DNA of 12,650 bases from Minisyncoccota bacterium (lineage in GTDB: Bacteria; Patescibacteriota; Minisyncoccia; UBA6257; HR35). Made by a program: the position numbers and the translations under genes. Numbering within the stretch: position 1 is the first letter of the stretch; every line of letters starts with the position of its first letter. The DNA lies in NCBI GenBank assembly GCA_028276315.1, contig JAPYWP010000009.1, positions 1 to 12,650 of the forward strand. The letters run 5' to 3'. Under the pieces are notes generated by a model. It did no database searches and had not been told where the DNA came from. It saw only the letters and a program-made list of their open reading frames with translations. Shown one piece after another: positions 10,177 through 12,650 of this stretch.

Positions 10177-12650
10177 ATGAATCTTGTTGAAATAGAAAAG
10201 TGGGTTTTAAATTTTTGGGAGGAGAATAAGATTTTTAGAAGATTGAAAGAGAAAGAAATTAAAGCAAAAAAGAGTTTTGTATTTTTTGAGGGGCCGCCGA
10301 CAGCAAATGGTTTGCCTCATATTGGTCATTTTCTTACAAGAGCATTTAAAGATGTTGTTTTAAGATTTTATTCTCTTTTAGGATTTAAGGTTAAAAGAAG
10401 AGCTGGATGGGATACTCATGGTCTTCCTGTTGAGGTTGAAGTTGAGAAAAAATTAAAGATTAAAAATAAAAAAGAAATAGAAGCTTATGGAATAGAAAAA
10501 TTTATTCAGCAATGTAAAGAATCTATTTGGGAATACAAAAAAGAATGGGAGGTATATACAAAAAGAATGGGTTTTTGGTTAGATTTAGAAAATCCTTATA
10601 TAACTTATGATCCATTTTATATTGAAACTTTATGGAAAATTATTAAAAGATGGTTTGAAAAGAAAATTTTAGTGAAAGAAAAAAGAGTTTTTCCTTATTG
10701 TTTTAGATGCGGAACGGTCTTATCTTCGCATGAGCTTAATCAACCAGATGCCTATAAAAAAGTTAAAGATCCATCAGTATATGTTAAGGTGAAATTAAAA
10801 GGTAAAAATAATGAATATTTTTTGTTTTGGACAACAACTCCATGGACAGTTATTGCAAATGTTGGTTTAGCTTTAAATCCTAATTTTGATTATGGTCTTT
10901 TTGAAAAGGATAATGAATATTTTTGGATAGAAAAGGATTTAGGTCTTAATTTATTTAAAAATGAACCTAAAAAAATTTTAAAAGGTAAAAATTTAGTTAA
11001 AAAAGAATATATTCCAGTTTTTAATGAGGTTTTGAGTAATTTTAAAAGAAGAACTTTTGCTGCAGATTTTGTATCAAAAGAAGAGGGTACTGGTTTTGTT
11101 CATTTAGCCTGCGCTTATGGTCAAGAAGACTTTGAAGTTGGTATAAAAAATAAACTTCCTATAATTGATTATTTAACTGATGAAGCTAAATTTAATTTTG
11201 AAAATGTTAAAAATATAATTTCAAATTTTGATTTCCTTTCTAAAATTGAAGGGCTTTTATTTAAAGAGGCAGATCCAATTATTTTTGAAGAAATTAAAAG
11301 AAGAGGTAATTTATTTGGTGGAAGCTTAGATGGAACTGAACATGATTATCCTCATTGCTGGAGATGCAAAAACCCCTTAGTTTATAAAATTAATGAGACA
11401 TTAATTGTTAAAACTTCTAAATTTAAAAATGAACTAATTAAAATTAATAAAAGCATAAATTGGGTGCCTGAATTTATAAAAGATGGAAGAATGGGAGAGT
11501 GGCTTTTGGAGGGTAAAGATTGGAATTTTGGTAGAAAAAGATTTTGGGGGACTCCTATTCCAATTTGGGTATGCGAGAAATGCAAAAAAGAAAAAGCTGT
11601 TGGTTCCATTAAAGAGATTTCTCAAAAAGCAAAAAATGTTTACTATCTTTTAAGACATGGAGAGGCAATTTCAAATGTTAAAAATATTTTAAGTTCTGAA
11701 CCAGAAAGTTTTGAAAATCATTTAACAAAAAAAGGAAAAGATACTATTAAAAAAGTTGCGAAAAAATTAAAAGGCAAAGTTGATATAATATTTTCTTCTC
11801 CATTAAAAAGAACAAGAGAAACAAGTGAAATTTTAGCCAAAGAACTTGGTATTGATATTATTTATGATTTGAGATTAAGAGAAATAGGTTTTGGTGTTTT
11901 AAATGGAAAAAATATAAAAGAATATCATGATTTAATTGAAAATGACCCACTTTTAGGTTACTTTAGGGCCCCAGAGGGTGGGGAAAATTTGATTGAGGTA
12001 AGCGAGAGAGCTTATGAACTTTTTCTGGAAATTGAGAAAAAATTTGAAAATAAAAGAATCTTAATAGTTTCTCACTCAGACGTTATTTGGTCTTTAATTG
12101 GAAAAATGTTAGCTTTACCGAAAGAAAAAGTCGCTTATGATAAAAAATATCATCTAAAACCAGGCGAATTTATAAAAGTTAATCCAATAATCCCGCCACT
12201 TAATTTTCAAAATGAAATAGATCTTCATAGACCAATTGTAGATAAGATAATTTTAGATTGCAAGTGCGGAGGAAAAATGAAAAGAATTGAAGAAGTTGCT
12301 GATGTTTGGTTTGATTCTGGTGCTATGCCGTTTGGACAGTCATTAAGTTTAAATCCAAAAGATTTTCCTGCAGATTTTATTACTGAGGGAATTGATCAGA
12401 CAAGGGGATGGTTTTATACATTAATTGCTGTAAGCGGACTTTTAGGTAAAAAGAAACCATTTAAAAATGTTATTGTTTTAGGTCATGTTTTAGATAAAGA
12501 AGGTAAAAAAATGTCAAAATCATTAGGTAATGTGGTAAGTCCAATGGAAATGATGGAAAAATATGGAGCTGATCCACTTAGACTTTATTTTTATTCTTTA
12601 AATAGCCCATGGGAAAACAAAAAGTTTGATGAAGAAGAATTACAAAATTT
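10177..12650 (+). CDS. ileS: Isoleucyl-tRNA synthetase with inserted histidine-phosphatase domain (3' end missing)
   Basis: The frame is open to the window end, giving 824 residues. Class I synthetase signatures are clear: HIGH in PPTANGLPHIGH (40-51), TTTPWT of the editing domain, GTGFVHLACAYGQED (304-318, usual HxAPxxGxxD, with P changed to C312 and the catalytic Asp kept as D318), HDYPHCWRC, NFGRKRFWGTPIPIW, ADVWFDSGAMPFG and KMSKS (778-782). The PPTANGLPHIGH form points to the second, eukaryote-like IleRS type. Between residues 488 and 668 lies a whole histidine-phosphatase domain, where IleRS normally has only a short linker between GSIxE(L/I) and DLHRP. IleRS charges tRNA-Ile and hydrolyses mischarged valine. 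The anticodon-binding C-terminus lies beyond the window. The ATG follows the previous stop by 21 bp, without Shine-Dalgarno. Confidence 0.95.
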   Translation, partial: MNLVEIEKWVLNFWEENKIFRRLKEKEIKAKKSFVFFEGPPTANGLPHIGHFLTRAFKDVVLRFYSLLGFKVKRRAGWDTHGLPVEVEVEKKLKIKNKKEIEAYGIEKFIQQCKESIWEYKKEWEVYTKRMGFWLDLENPYITYDPFYIETLWKIIKRWFEKKILVKEKRVFPYCFRCGTVLSSHELNQPDAYKKVKDPSVYVKVKLKGKNNEYFLFWTTTPWTVIANVGLALNPNFDYGLFEKDNEYFWIEKDLGLNLFKNEPKKILKGKNLVKKEYIPVFNEVLSNFKRRTFAADFVSKEEGTGFVHLACAYGQEDFEVGIKNKLPIIDYLTDEAKFNFENVKNIISNFDFLSKIEGLLFKEADPIIFEEIKRRGNLFGGSLDGTEHDYPHCWRCKNPLVYKINETLIVKTSKFKNELIKINKSINWVPEFIKDGRMGEWLLEGKDWNFGRKRFWGTPIPIWVCEKCKKEKAVGSIKEISQKAKNVYYLLRHGEAISNVKNILSSEPESFENHLTKKGKDTIKKVAKKLKGKVDIIFSSPLKRTRETSEILAKELGIDIIYDLRLREIGFGVLNGKNIKEYHDLIENDPLLGYFRAPEGGENLIEVSERAYELFLEIEKKFENKRILIVSHSDVIWSLIGKMLALPKEKVAYDKKYHLKPGEFIKVNPIIPPLNFQNEIDLHRPIVDKIILDCKCGGKMKRIEEVADVWFDSGAMPFGQSLSLNPKDFPADFITEGIDQTRGWFYTLIAVSGLLGKKKPFKNVIVLGHVLDKEGKKMSKSLGNVVSPMEMMEKYGADPLRLYFYSLNSPWENKKFDEEELQN
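11638..12180 (+). other. Histidine-phosphatase (PGM-like) domain inserted in IleRS
   Basis: Residues 488-668 of IleRS begin VYYLLRHGEAISN, the RHG signature (R493, H494 as phospho-acceptor), and continue with IIFSSPLKRTRET (R545, second pocket Arg), LREIGFG (E569, proton donor position) and ILIVSHSDVIWSL (H633, second His). All pocket residues of a working branch-1 histidine phosphatase are present; only the usual SHG reads SHS. The domain is about 180 residues, the normal size. It is in frame, with codon use like the rest of ileS, and the synthetase sequence resumes at LHRPIVDKI. Substrate is unknown; the family includes phosphoglycerate mutases, phosphoprotein and nucleotide phosphatases. 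Confidence 0.93.

Noticed and set aside
11382..11625. Two minus-strand open frames inside ileS
   Set aside because: They lie opposite conserved IleRS motifs (NFGRKRFWGTPIP) and resemble no known protein.

Overview
The window is a stretch of very AT-rich bacterial chromosome. Its housekeeping genes (a D,D-carboxypeptidase end, recR, tRNA-Tyr, tRNA-Val, dnaB, mraY, ileS) read in the standard code, with TAA as the usual stop and TGA used at least once as a stop. The compact proteins, almost complete lack of Shine-Dalgarno sequences before host-type genes, -10 boxes sitting just upstream of several start codons, an N-terminally anchored cupredoxin and a large anchored protein with metal-binding loops suggest a member of the Patescibacteria/CPR, perhaps Parcubacteria-like. 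That placement is inference; no 16S rRNA or ribosomal protein gene is present to fix it.

Layout. 1-813: end of a peptidoglycan D,D-carboxypeptidase (S11-like) and recR, 2 bp apart. 815-1106: two kinds of intergenic repeat. 1112-1449: tRNA-Tyr, tRNA-Val and a 56-residue coiled-coil protein that starts 4 nt after the tRNA. 1452-4277: dnaB and mraY, each preceded by an imperfect palindromic repeat built of CGGAT/ATCCG words. 4333-4812: a membrane-anchored cupredoxin. 4807-5505: a Phd/YefM-type antitoxin with a broken RelE/ParE-type toxin, bracketed by about 40-bp direct repeats. 5609-5798 and 7794-8006: two more repeat clusters, enclosing a minus-strand island (5818-7787) with two genes. One of these encodes a secreted protein with a type IX secretion C-terminal sorting domain. 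Both island genes have strong Shine-Dalgarno sites and GC-rich intrinsic terminators, unlike everything around them. 8047-10155: a 702-residue anchored extracellular protein. 10177-12650: ileS, cut by the window end.

The main points of interest are these. (1) The isoleucyl-tRNA synthetase carries a complete histidine-phosphatase (phosphoglycerate mutase-like) domain of about 180 residues inside its catalytic body, between the editing domain and the KMSKS loop, with the RHG motif, second Arg, Glu and second His all kept. (2) A family of degenerate, self-complementary repeats fills nearly every long intergenic gap and abuts start codons, tRNAs and promoters. (3) The island looks as if it came from a Bacteroidota/Ignavibacteria-type donor and sits exactly between two of these repeats.

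Functionally the host genes are cell-wall synthesis (carboxypeptidase, MraY), replication and repair (DnaB, RecR) and translation (tRNAs, IleRS). They appear as short independent transcription units separated by repeats rather than as one operon.
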